Positions 27,817-36,245 of a stretch of DNA of 64,000 nucleotides are shown in pieces. The translations under genes and the position numbers were made by a program. How positions within the stretch are numbered: position 1 is the first letter of the stretch; the number at the start of each line of letters is the position of its first letter. Under the pieces are notes generated by a model. That model was not told the DNA's origin. It worked only from the letters and a program-made list of their open reading frames with translations, and ran no database searches. Source of the stretch: Aurantiochytrium sp. KH105 (Eukaryota; Sar; Bigyra; Thraustochytrida; Thraustochytriidae); the NCBI GenBank assembly GCA_003116975.1, contig BGKB01000033.1, positions 310,001 to 374,000 on the forward strand. Reading direction: 5' to 3'.

Positions 27817-29433
27817 TCATATTTTGACTTTGTTGATTGCGAGAATGTTGGAGGCGACGAGTTCGAGCCCGTTGGGGCCAATGGTCAGGTCATCGTTGAG
27901 AAGATCCTTGGTGTTGACGCCGTTGAAGCCCTGGTCGAGGAGCGGCACAGAGTGCACAAGCGTCCACAAGCAACCCTTTCCGTCTGGGCCGCGCCGCAAG
28001 ACGTGACCCTCAATTACTGGAGCGCTCACGCGCTGCACACCCTCCTCAGAAGGCTGCAGACCAGCATCGTCCGAGGTGGTGACGCTACAGACAATGAGAG
28101 CAGCGTCTGGATCATCGACACTGACGTTTTCGAATGGATCAATCGAGGGGCGAAGCGTGCCCTTGGTGGTGAACGAGTCGGCGTCAGCCGTGCCAGCTTC
28201 AGTCTTGATTTCAGACTTGGCACCGCTATTTTTCTCGCCGACAGGCATGTCGGCCGGTAAGGGAAACTTGCCCGGAATGAACACCTTGGTTGCGCGCCAG
28301 GAAATAGTGTACAGATAGTCGCGACGACGACTTGGTTCATGCTCGCCCTCCTCGTTGTAATGAAAGACGCGCATCTCTGGGTCGTCGGGCCTTTTAAGAT
28401 CCTCAAAGTTGGTGTGAACCTCGGAGATGCCGACTTTGACTTTGCGCGTGAGCGGCGAGTAAAGAGTCGCGCTAATTTCAGGTCTTGACCAGGCTGCCCA
28501 AATCTTTTGTTTCATCTGCATGGGGGTCTCTGGGCGCCAGGGCATGTCAATACGATAATTTCCGCGTTTTGCAGCGTGCACCTCGCAGCCGAGAGGCAGA
28601 GGCTGCAGACCGACTTTGCACTCGACGAGAGAATCGTCATAGGATGGAATGGTCAGCGTCGACCATTTCCATGTGTGATCCGCCGCGCTGGTGAAGACAA
28701 GGCCTACGACTTGACCAACAGCGCTTGCCGTGCCGCTATGGATGAGTCTGTACTGTTCCTCGGCAGTGAGCTTTGGCGCAGCTCGCGTTGCGTCTACAAT
28801 CGTGCGGAGGAAGGCCTTGTGTTTGCGAATCTCGACTCGAAGTAATTCATTTTCCTTTTGCAAATTCACCACACCAGAATCGCGAAAAGCTTGTACCTCC
28901 GTCTGTAGCTGAGCGATGCGCGTCAAGTAAATTTCGCGCTCTTGCTCGAGGATTTGATTACGTTTGTGAAGCTCTTCGCGTTCGCGTTTGCGTTTGGCTC
29001 GAGTCGCGCGACTTGAAGCGGCGACGACCGCGCGTCGTCGATTCTTTTCATTTTCTGCTTTTTTGGCAGGACGCCGTTTGCCATCACCTGTTGCCAAGGT
29101 CGCGCCAGACGTATCAGCTGGAGCAAGAGAATCTTCGTACGAGCTTTTCTCGTTTGTAGGCCGTGTGGTGCGCTCGCTGCCGGATGTCGATAAGGCATCA
29201 GCGCCTACCTGGGACCCTTGCAAGTCCTCAAGCTTAATGTCGCTAGCTCTGTTCAAGGAGGCGGAGGAGAAGGAGGCTGAGCCTTCATCATCCTCATCAG
29301 ACAATGATAGCGACGTGGAGGCGATAATGTCGAGATCTTTCGGCGGGAGGACAAGCTCGGCAGGGAAGAACGAGCCATTGTAAAACGTGTCGAGGTCAGC
29401 GCCGTCGTCCTCGTCCCAGTCCACGTACGCCAT
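27817..29433 (-). CDS. bZIP-like transcription factor, paralogue 2 of 5
   Basis: 538 residues from ATG at 29431-29433; the frame upstream opens with TTG. Closest to paralogue 1: both start MA..(D/F)WDEDDGA and share DTFYNGSFFPAELVLPPKD. Basic region NRRRAVVAASSRATRAKRKR (131-150) with Val 137 at the invariant-Asn position, zipper leucines in EEL, QIL, IYL, AQL. The linker before the basic region is Ser/Asp-rich and acidic. After the zipper: VEIRKHKAFLRTIVDATRAA, LTAEEQYRLIHSG, and the conserved end VIEGHVLRRGPDGKGCLWT. No intron. Same strand and spacing as its sisters, consistent with tandem duplication followed by divergence of the linker. Confidence 0.82.
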   Translation of the reverse strand: MAYVDWDEDDGADLDTFYNGSFFPAELVLPPKDLDIIASTSLSLSDEDDEGSASFSSASLNRASDIKLEDLQGSQVGADALSTSGSERTTRPTNEKSSYEDSLAPADTSGATLATGDGKRRPAKKAENEKNRRRAVVAASSRATRAKRKREREELHKRNQILEQEREIYLTRIAQLQTEVQAFRDSGVVNLQKENELLRVEIRKHKAFLRTIVDATRAAPKLTAEEQYRLIHSGTASAVGQVVGLVFTSAADHTWKWSTLTIPSYDDSLVECKVGLQPLPLGCEVHAAKRGNYRIDMPWRPETPMQMKQKIWAAWSRPEISATLYSPLTRKVKVGISEVHTNFEDLKRPDDPEMRVFHYNEEGEHEPSRRRDYLYTISWRATKVFIPGKFPLPADMPVGEKNSGAKSEIKTEAGTADADSFTTKGTLRPSIDPFENVSVDDPDAALIVCSVTTSDDAGLQPSEEGVQRVSAPVIEGHVLRRGPDGKGCLWTLVHSVPLLDQGFNGVNTKDLLNDDLTIGPNGLELVASNILAINKVKI

Positions 29434-30130
29434 CTCAGTTTCGATGGTGCCTCCAAACGCGTCGCGTGGTACTGCTGCGTGTAGTAGGCTTCGTGGTGGT
29501 GACAATTGTCCGTCCACTCTTCGAGAACTTCTTTTCGACCCCAATCGCGACGTCTGCGCGAAGTTGCCTGCCCCAGACGGAGACGGCGCCGCGACAGCGG
29601 ACCTCCGCCAGAGGGATGCGCTGTGACGTGCGCGCGCTCGTGGCTCGTCGAGCCCCGCGCGGTCTCCAGATAGATCTCTGCGCCAGTTGCTCGTTTGCGC
29701 AAGCTCAACTCAACTATCAATTTTTTGGGACGGAAATGGAAACGGAGGTCACGCTTCTCTCCTTCTGACAGTGTGAGTCATTTCGCAGCGGTTCCGTCGG
29801 TGTCAGCGAAGCGCATTTGTTCGCCACCAAATCTGAAACGATGGGGCGTTCCTGAGAAGAGATTTCTGGTAGAGCTCGAGATAGAGAGAGATGAGCTGGC
29901 AAGCCAGCGCCTCTACTGCCAGAGGTGAGTGACTCACTCTAGACTGACAGTGAGAATGGGTTGATCAAGAACAGAAACGCCGTGAGATAATAAATAGGCT
30001 ATGACTGACTCGGACTCTGCTCTATGATTTAATCAGAGCGCCAAAAGAATTAGGCTTCACAATGGTGTAGTGTCACCTGCGAGCGGAAATGGATGGTGTA
30101 TGCCAGCGTTTGCTGTAATAAAAACTAAGT
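29434..30130. other. intergenic region upstream of bZIP paralogue 2
   Basis: No gene seen. Holds the expected promoter of paralogue 2 and the 3' end of paralogue 3. Confidence 0.5.
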
Positions 30131-31675
30131 TTAGTCTTGAATGGAGTTCAAAACTCCCACGAGCGAGCTCATCAGCTCTGAAGCCATGCTACCAGGGCTC
30201 AGATCTTGATTGAGGATGTCTCTTTCATTGCTGGAGACTGCAAAACCTTTGTCCATCAAAGGCAGCGAAATCAGTATTGTCCACAGGCAGCCCTCCCCCC
30301 CCGGCGCGTGGCGCAGCACATGACCTTCAATCAGTGGCTCACCGATTCGATGTACTCCTTTTTCGCGAGGAAGGAGACCGGCGTCTTCTTTGGACGTTCC
30401 GCTACAAATAATCAAAGCGCTATATGGTTCTTTAGTACGCTCGAGTACACAGTCACGGCCTGACTCTCGGGCGATCCGCGCCTCGTTTACTGCTTGGCAA
30501 CATCCTTGCAATGACCCAGATGCATCCTCTTCTGTATTCCTGGCGCAAGATTGTTGCCTACGCGATGCAGGGAACGCAGCTCCAGTAAAGGCTGTGCTCG
30601 TCTTACGCGAAATGGCAGTGATGCAGTCGCGTATCCTGGCCTCTCCTTCCTGAAACTCTTCCTTGTAATGAAAGACACGAAAGTCTTCTCCGAATTCGCC
30701 TCGAAATTTGTCAAAACCAGTCTCGATTTCAGAAACAGAGACTTTGACGTCGTTTGGCTCGAAGACGGATTCTGCGTATGATTTGAGAAAAAGCTCCTCG
30801 GTTGTCCATATTTTCCATATCTTCCCACCCAGTTCGTCCACGCTTTCGGGCCGAAGAGGCATCTCGATTCGCGCGTTGATGCGCTTGGCCGTTTGCGCAT
30901 CGCACCCAAGAGGAAGAGGCTGCATGGCCATCCGAGATTTTTGGTATGTCCCATCGTGCGTAAGTGTGTCCATCGTGGACCATGTCCAAGACGAATCAGC
31001 CATGCTGGTGAACATGAGTCCGACAATTTGGCCAATAGCGCTCTCAGTGCCCTTGTGGAGAAGCCTGAACTGTTCTTCTGGAGTGAGACGAGGCACCGCA
31101 CTCGTGGCGTCAATAATTGTACGGATAAAAGCCTTGTGTTTTCGAATTTCGACACGAAGTAGCTTGTTTTCCATTTCTAAATTTGTTGACCCTGTATCGC
31201 GAAAGGTTTGGACTTCGGTCTGCAACTGAGCAATACGGCTGAGGTAGATCTCGCGTTCTAGTTCGAGCTCCTTGTTTCGTTTATGAAGCGCTTCGCGCTC
31301 ACGTTTGCGTTTGGCACGTGTTACGCGACTCGCAGCAGCAACGGCTGCACGGCGTCGACTCTTCTGTTCCTCCGACTCCCCCGCGCTGTTGGGAGGGGTC
31401 TTAGGCGGCAAATATCGCGTATCCTTCACGCTTTTACTACCTTGGTCATTGTCATGATTACTCGCAGTGGCGGGAACAGCTTCGTGGCTTCCTACTTTGG
31501 GACTTTCCCCGTTCTCCTCGGCCTCGGGCGAATCGCCTGCGGCGAGAAGTTTGAGGTCCTCATCGCTAAAGACAAGGCTATAGGGGAAGAAGTCATTCTC
31601 GAAAAAGGTCTCTTGCTCTTCCTCCTCGCCCTCGTCGATGCCTCCCTCTTGCACCTCCCGACCGAGAAAGTCCAT
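30131..31675 (-). CDS. bZIP-like transcription factor, paralogue 3 of 5
   Basis: 514 residues from ATG at 31673-31675; the upstream frame opens with GTG. Belongs to the second subgroup with paralogues 4 and 5. N-terminal motif ETFFENDFFPYSLVFSDEDL (22-41) preceded by an acidic run. Basic region SRRRAAVAAASRVTRAKRKR (106-125) with Val 112 at the invariant-Asn position; zipper in EAL, KEL, IYL, AQL. Then NLEMENKLLRVEIRKHKAF shared with paralogues 4 and 5, LTPEEQFRLLHKG and the C-terminal LIEGHVLRHAPGGEGCLWT. Somewhat more diverged than the other two in the second half. Confidence 0.82.
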   Translation of the reverse strand: MDFLGREVQEGGIDEGEEEEQETFFENDFFPYSLVFSDEDLKLLAAGDSPEAEENGESPKVGSHEAVPATASNHDNDQGSKSVKDTRYLPPKTPPNSAGESEEQKSRRRAAVAAASRVTRAKRKREREALHKRNKELELEREIYLSRIAQLQTEVQTFRDTGSTNLEMENKLLRVEIRKHKAFIRTIIDATSAVPRLTPEEQFRLLHKGTESAIGQIVGLMFTSMADSSWTWSTMDTLTHDGTYQKSRMAMQPLPLGCDAQTAKRINARIEMPLRPESVDELGGKIWKIWTTEELFLKSYAESVFEPNDVKVSVSEIETGFDKFRGEFGEDFRVFHYKEEFQEGEARIRDCITAISRKTSTAFTGAAFPASRRQQSCARNTEEDASGSLQGCCQAVNEARIARESGRDCVLERTKEPYSALIICSGTSKEDAGLLPREKGVHRIGEPLIEGHVLRHAPGGEGCLWTILISLPLMDKGFAVSSNERDILNQDLSPGSMASELMSSLVGVLNSIQD

Positions 31676-32085
31676 CTTTTCGGAGAAGACGATGTCTTGG
31701 ACGACTTTCAAACGCGCTGTTATACTTGCGACGCGCGACGCGCGCCCTGCAGCCGAGCGAGAGCGAAAGCACGAGGGAGGGCGTGGACTCCCTCGCCTCA
31801 CGTCCGCTTCTTGCTTGTGCGTGTCACTCTGCAGACCCAGCCAGGTCGTCAGCCAGCCAGCCAGCGAGCCAGCCAGGAGATAAAAGCCTATACATGCGTC
31901 AATTCCAAGTCATGCCCGAAAGTGATGTCGTTAGTAGTGGTGAGGATGATGGGAATGGTATTTTTTTAATGGTGATAGCGAACGAAAGGCCTACGATTGA
32001 AGACAGGAAATAAACCAAAAAATTGCCGTTTTCTGCAAAAGTAAAGTCTTGTACGTCAATTGGCCTTGTTGGGTCCTAGGCCAAG
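31676..32085. other. intergenic region upstream of bZIP paralogue 3
   Basis: Contains a CAGC-rich run (about 31849-31878) and a TAGGCCTA-like site (31987-31993). No gene seen. Confidence 0.5.
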
Positions 32086-33660
32086 CTAATCCATTTCATT
32101 GAGCATGACAAGGAGTTCATTGAGCATGCCAACCGTCGTTTCGCCAGGAGCAAAATCCTTCGTGAACATTGTTCCGTCAGCACTGCATCCTGCAAAACCT
32201 TCGTCCAAAAGCGGGAGCGACACAAAATTGGTCCAAAGACACCCTTTGCCGCCTGGTCCTCGACGGAGCACATGGCCTTCGATGAGCGGCTCGCCGATGC
32301 GATGTACGCCCTCTTGGATAGGTTTCAGCCCCACGTCGTCCTTGGATGTTGAGCTGCAGATGATGAATGCAGCACCCGGGTCAAGATGCACACGACGAAA
32401 CAAGCTTTTGGATGTATCGTCTGTAGATGACTCGCTGCCTTTGCATTTGTCTTCTCCGTCGGCAGATGAATTTGTGCCACCATCGTGGCCCTGAAAAGGC
32501 GTAAGATCAAGAAGAGTGCCATCGCCTGATAATGGAGAAGGAAAGGCAGAGGAAGTCAACGCTTTCGAGACCCGCCAGGTGACAGCATTAATGCAGTCGC
32601 GCGATTTCTCGGATCCATCTGAAAATTTCTCCTTGTAGTGAAAAACGCGCAAGTCGGGATCTGTAGCATCACGAAGCTTTTCGAATCCCGTATCCAGCTC
32701 TTCCAGCGATACGGTGACGCCTTGTGGCTCGAATAGCGGTCTCTTATAGAGACTGACGAAGGGGTCCTCGTTGGTCCAGATCGTCCATAATTTCTGCGCT
32801 AGCTCTTCGATGCTTTCCGGGCGGAGAGGCAGATCGATGCGTCCATTCACGCGCTTGGTCGTCTGCGCAGAGCAGCCCAGAGGGAGAGGTTGAACGCCGG
32901 TGTGGCACGGAATCTGCGTCCCTTCGGGGCCTTGGAGAGTAAGGGTGGACCACGTCCAGGAGGCATCAGCCATACTTGTAAACATGAGACCAACGATTTG
33001 GCTCACGGCGCTCTCTGTACCCTTGCGAAAAAGTCTGTACCGCTCTTCGGGCGTCAGTCGAGGTACTGCTCGCGTTGCCTCGACAATTGTGCGGATGAAG
33101 GCCTTGTGTTTGCGAATTTCCACACGAAGTAGCTTGTTTTCCATCTCAAGGTTGGCAGATCCTGCATCGCGAAAAGCTTGAACCTCAGTTTGCAGTCGGG
33201 CGATACGGCTGAGGTAAATCTCCCGCTCTTTTTCTAGCTCTTTGTTCCGCACCTGGAGCGCCTCGCGTTCACGCTTGCGCTTGGCGCGCGTTGCGCGGCT
33301 CGCGGCGGCTACAATGGCTCGGCGACGATTTTTTTCCTCTTCAGACTCCTCTGATTCTACTTTTGCGCCAGTGGTTTTCTTGGCTGCAGGCTGAGGGTTC
33401 TCGCTTGTACCATTTGGTTTCTTTGCAACCTGGAGATCGGCAGTACTCGCTTCATCGCTGCAAAATTGCTTGTCGGTTACCACGGATGCGGACTCTGATG
33501 ATGATTCGAGTGAATCTTCACTGCTAGCCAAGAACTGGAGATCATCTTCTCCAAGTACGAGGTCTGCTGGATAGAAATCGTCCTCGAAAAAGATGTTCTC
33601 TGTTTCCTCAGCGGCTTGGTCGCCCTGGACGTCTTTCCAGGACAGCTCGAAGAACTCCAT
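32086..33660 (-). CDS. bZIP-like transcription factor, paralogue 4 of 5
   Basis: 524 residues from ATG at 33658-33660; the long upstream extension opens with TTG and is basic low-complexity, so it is not used. N-terminal motif NIFFEDDFYPADLVLGEDDL (22-41). Basic region NRRRAIVAAASRATRAKRKR (111-130) with Val 117 at the invariant-Asn position; zipper in EAL, KEL, IYL, ARL. The post-zipper segment NLEMENKLLRVEIRKHKAF is identical to paralogues 3 and 5. C-terminal domain with MFTSMADASWTWSTL, DLRVFHYKEKFSDGSEKSRD and LIEGHVLRRGPGGKGCLWT. Closest relative appears to be paralogue 5. Confidence 0.83.
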   Translation of the reverse strand: MEFFELSWKDVQGDQAAEETENIFFEDDFYPADLVLGEDDLQFLASSEDSLESSSESASVVTDKQFCSDEASTADLQVAKKPNGTSENPQPAAKKTTGAKVESEESEEEKNRRRAIVAAASRATRAKRKREREALQVRNKELEKEREIYLSRIARLQTEVQAFRDAGSANLEMENKLLRVEIRKHKAFIRTIVEATRAVPRLTPEERYRLFRKGTESAVSQIVGLMFTSMADASWTWSTLTLQGPEGTQIPCHTGVQPLPLGCSAQTTKRVNGRIDLPLRPESIEELAQKLWTIWTNEDPFVSLYKRPLFEPQGVTVSLEELDTGFEKLRDATDPDLRVFHYKEKFSDGSEKSRDCINAVTWRVSKALTSSAFPSPLSGDGTLLDLTPFQGHDGGTNSSADGEDKCKGSESSTDDTSKSLFRRVHLDPGAAFIICSSTSKDDVGLKPIQEGVHRIGEPLIEGHVLRRGPGGKGCLWTNFVSLPLLDEGFAGCSADGTMFTKDFAPGETTVGMLNELLVMLNEMD

Positions 33661-34041
33661 GCTGGTCTTGCTCTCGCGAAACCTTCCTTCCTTCTTTCCT
33701 TCCCTCGCTCGCTTGATCCGCACACCGTGGTCAAGACGTCGCGTACGTCCGCGCAACCGCGCGCCCGTACGTGCGCGCCTGAACAGCTGCGTTGGACAGC
33801 CAACTCGTTGCGCGTGAGCCCCCCGCCGAATGCACGTGCGACACGAACTTCTACGCTCGTGTTGCGTTTTGCTTTTGTTACCGAATCGAACGAATCGAAT
33901 GGAAATAGGCCTAAAATACGAACGCGAAAGCGTTTTGCAATGAAAGCGGGGTAGGAAGTCGGGCACATTGTCCGTCAAGTCCCGCCTCGCGCAAGATAGA
34001 TAGAAGATGAAAAGAGGAAAGAGTTATATTTTACGCGTGAT
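33661..34041. other. intergenic region upstream of bZIP paralogue 4
   Basis: Contains a TAGGCCTA site at 33906-33913. No gene seen. Confidence 0.5.
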
Positions 34042-35679
34042 TCAATCCATTTCATTGATCATGGCAATCAAAGAATTGAACAACTTGACACTCACTTCTC
34101 CCAAGGCGAATTCGTCTGACAATAGCCCTCCATCGACGCTGCAGCCAGCAAAGCCAGTGTCCAAAAGGGGAAGCGAAACGAAATCGGTCCAATAGCACCC
34201 CTTACCGTCAGGTCCACTTCGCAGCACGTGACCCTCGATCAGTGGCTCGTTGATGCGATGTACCCCCTCTTCGGGAGGTTGAAGACCTGCGTCTTCCTTC
34301 GAGGTCGAGCTGCAAATGATGAATGCGTCGTCTGGATCGAGCTGGGCACCCTGAATGAGTGCATTAGGGGCTTTACCTACACATCCGCTGCTTGCAAGAT
34401 GCTCTTCTTCTTCTTCTTCTTCTTCTTCCTCTCCTTTAATTCTGGAAGAAGATCCAGGCAGCTTTGCTTCAGCAGGAATGTCTCCACTTGCCGCGTCATG
34501 AGGCTCTTCCAGAGAGCTCATCTCGCCAACAGTACTTTCGGTTAGAGAATGAGGGGATGGAAATGCGGATGCGCCAAGTGCTTTCGTCGTTTGCCAAGTG
34601 ACAGCGTTAATACAGTCGCGCACTTTTGCGGGTCCATCTTGAAAGTGTTCCTTGTAATGGAAAACGCGCAAATCGGGATCCTTTTCATCGCGAAGCTCGT
34701 CAAAGCCAGTCTTTAATTCCACAGATGACATCTTGACACCATGAGGCTCGTAGAAAGATTCCGAGTAAACTTTCGAGTACACGTTTGGATCGATCCAAAT
34801 GTTCCACAGTTTCTGACCTAGCTCTTTAATACTTTCCGGGCGGAGGGGCATGTCGATACGCGCGTTGATTCGTTTGGCCGTTTGTGCAGTACAACCAAGA
34901 GGTAAAAGCTGCACGCCTATCCTGCAGGGACCTTGTGCATTATCATGCTGTAAAAGATCAACGATGGACCAAGTCCACGATGGATCAGCCATGCTGGTGA
35001 ACATGAGACCGACGACTTGGCTGACTGCGCTTTCAGCGCCCCTGCGAAAGAGTCTGTACCGCTCTTCGAGCGTCATTTGAGGCACAGCGCGCGTAGCGTT
35101 GACAATCGTGCGGATAAAGGCCTTATGTTTGCGGATTTCTACACGAAGCAGCTTATTTTCCATTTCAAGATTGGTAGATCCCGCGTCCCGGAACGCCTGG
35201 ACCTCGGTTTGCAGCCGGGCAATGCGGCTAAGGTAGATTTCTCGTTCCTGTTCGAGCTCCTTGTTTCGCACTTGGAGCGCCTCTCTCTCGCGCTTGCGTT
35301 TGGCGCGTGTCGCGCGGCTTGCAGCGGCGACAACGGCACGACGTCGATTTTTAACCTCTTCTGAGTCCTCTGTTTTGATGTTGGTTTCGTTTTCTGTTTC
35401 TGCGCATCGCGTCTCGCTCCTAGTAGTAGGAGGAGTGGAGGTGGTAGTATCGAGAGTACCGAGTTGTTCAGTTTCGGCATCTTGTGCTTGGTATAGTGAC
35501 TCGTCAGTCTCTTCCGCGAAACCTTCGGACGAGTCACTGCTGGTCAACAATTGTAGATCGTCTTCGTTGAGAACAAGGCTGGCAGGGAAAAAGTCATTCT
35601 TAAAAAAAGTTTCCTCGGCCACGTCGCTCTCCTCTTCGGCTCCCCAAGCCAAAGGCTCGTTGCACTCCAAGTCCTCCAT
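34042..35679 (-). CDS. bZIP-like transcription factor, paralogue 5 of 5
   Basis: 545 residues from ATG at 35677-35679. N-terminal motif ETFFKNDFFPASLVLNEDDL (23-42). Basic region NRRRAVVAAASRATRAKRKR (111-130) with Val 117 at the invariant-Asn position; zipper leucines 135 and 142, Tyr 149, Leu 156, Phe 163. C-terminal domain as in its sisters (LIEGHVLRSGPDGKGCYWT), interrupted by a Glu run encoded by a CTT/TCT-type repeat near 34400-34430. Divergent from the ABC transporter gene across 566 bp. Last member of the array; no sixth copy is seen beyond it. Confidence 0.83.
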   Translation of the reverse strand: MEDLECNEPLAWGAEEESDVAEETFFKNDFFPASLVLNEDDLQLLTSSDSSEGFAEETDESLYQAQDAETEQLGTLDTTTSTPPTTRSETRCAETENETNIKTEDSEEVKNRRRAVVAAASRATRAKRKREREALQVRNKELEQEREIYLSRIARLQTEVQAFRDAGSTNLEMENKLLRVEIRKHKAFIRTIVNATRAVPQMTLEERYRLFRRGAESAVSQVVGLMFTSMADPSWTWSIVDLLQHDNAQGPCRIGVQLLPLGCTAQTAKRINARIDMPLRPESIKELGQKLWNIWIDPNVYSKVYSESFYEPHGVKMSSVELKTGFDELRDEKDPDLRVFHYKEHFQDGPAKVRDCINAVTWQTTKALGASAFPSPHSLTESTVGEMSSLEEPHDAASGDIPAEAKLPGSSSRIKGEEEEEEEEEEHLASSGCVGKAPNALIQGAQLDPDDAFIICSSTSKEDAGLQPPEEGVHRINEPLIEGHVLRSGPDGKGCYWTDFVSLPLLDTGFAGCSVDGGLLSDEFALGEVSVKLFNSLIAMINEMD

Positions 35680-36245
35680 GGTTGTTTCTGCTTTCTCACC
35701 TCTCCCTTCGCTACGGCTTCAACTGCAGCAGCAGCAGCAGCAGCAGCTTGCAGGGCGCGAAGCAGCTTCCCTTTCCCTCCCTTGCGTTCGCCTCCGTGTG
35801 TGCGTCCTTGCGTGCTTTGCACGCGCGCGCAAAGCGCCGACCAAGACAAGAGGTCGGTGGTCGCGCGAGTCTTGCGAGTTTGCGATCTTCTTGTTTGCGA
35901 CTCTGCGACCGCGGCTTTGCATAAACTTCAAGTTCCCTCTCTCCATTCCATCACCGTCGCGAGACTTCAACGCAAGGCAGGCCAAGGCAAGGCAAGGCGA
36001 GACCATCGCCCTCGGCCGGACGCAGGGAAGCCTTCGCGACGCGAGCTTGCTCGTCTCGGCGAAGGCGACGGAACCGCCGAGCCGAGAGGAGCGAGGTGGC
36101 GATCGCAGAACAGTGAAGAAGAATGGGGATTTGAAAAAGAAGAAGAGGAAGCGGGCGAATCAAGAAGAAGGAGGAGAAGAAGAAGTCGAGGCGAGGCAAC
36201 AAATCCCGAATCGAGGTCGATCCGCTGCGCTTCGTCGCGCGGGGC
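35680..36245. promoter_or_regulatory. divergent intergenic region, bZIP paralogue 5 and ABC transporter
   Basis: Promoters of both divergent genes must lie here. Contains a GCA run (35722-35747), AGGCA repeats near 35975-35998, and an AGAAG-rich stretch near 36115-36195 just before the ABC start. No gene seen. Confidence 0.5.
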
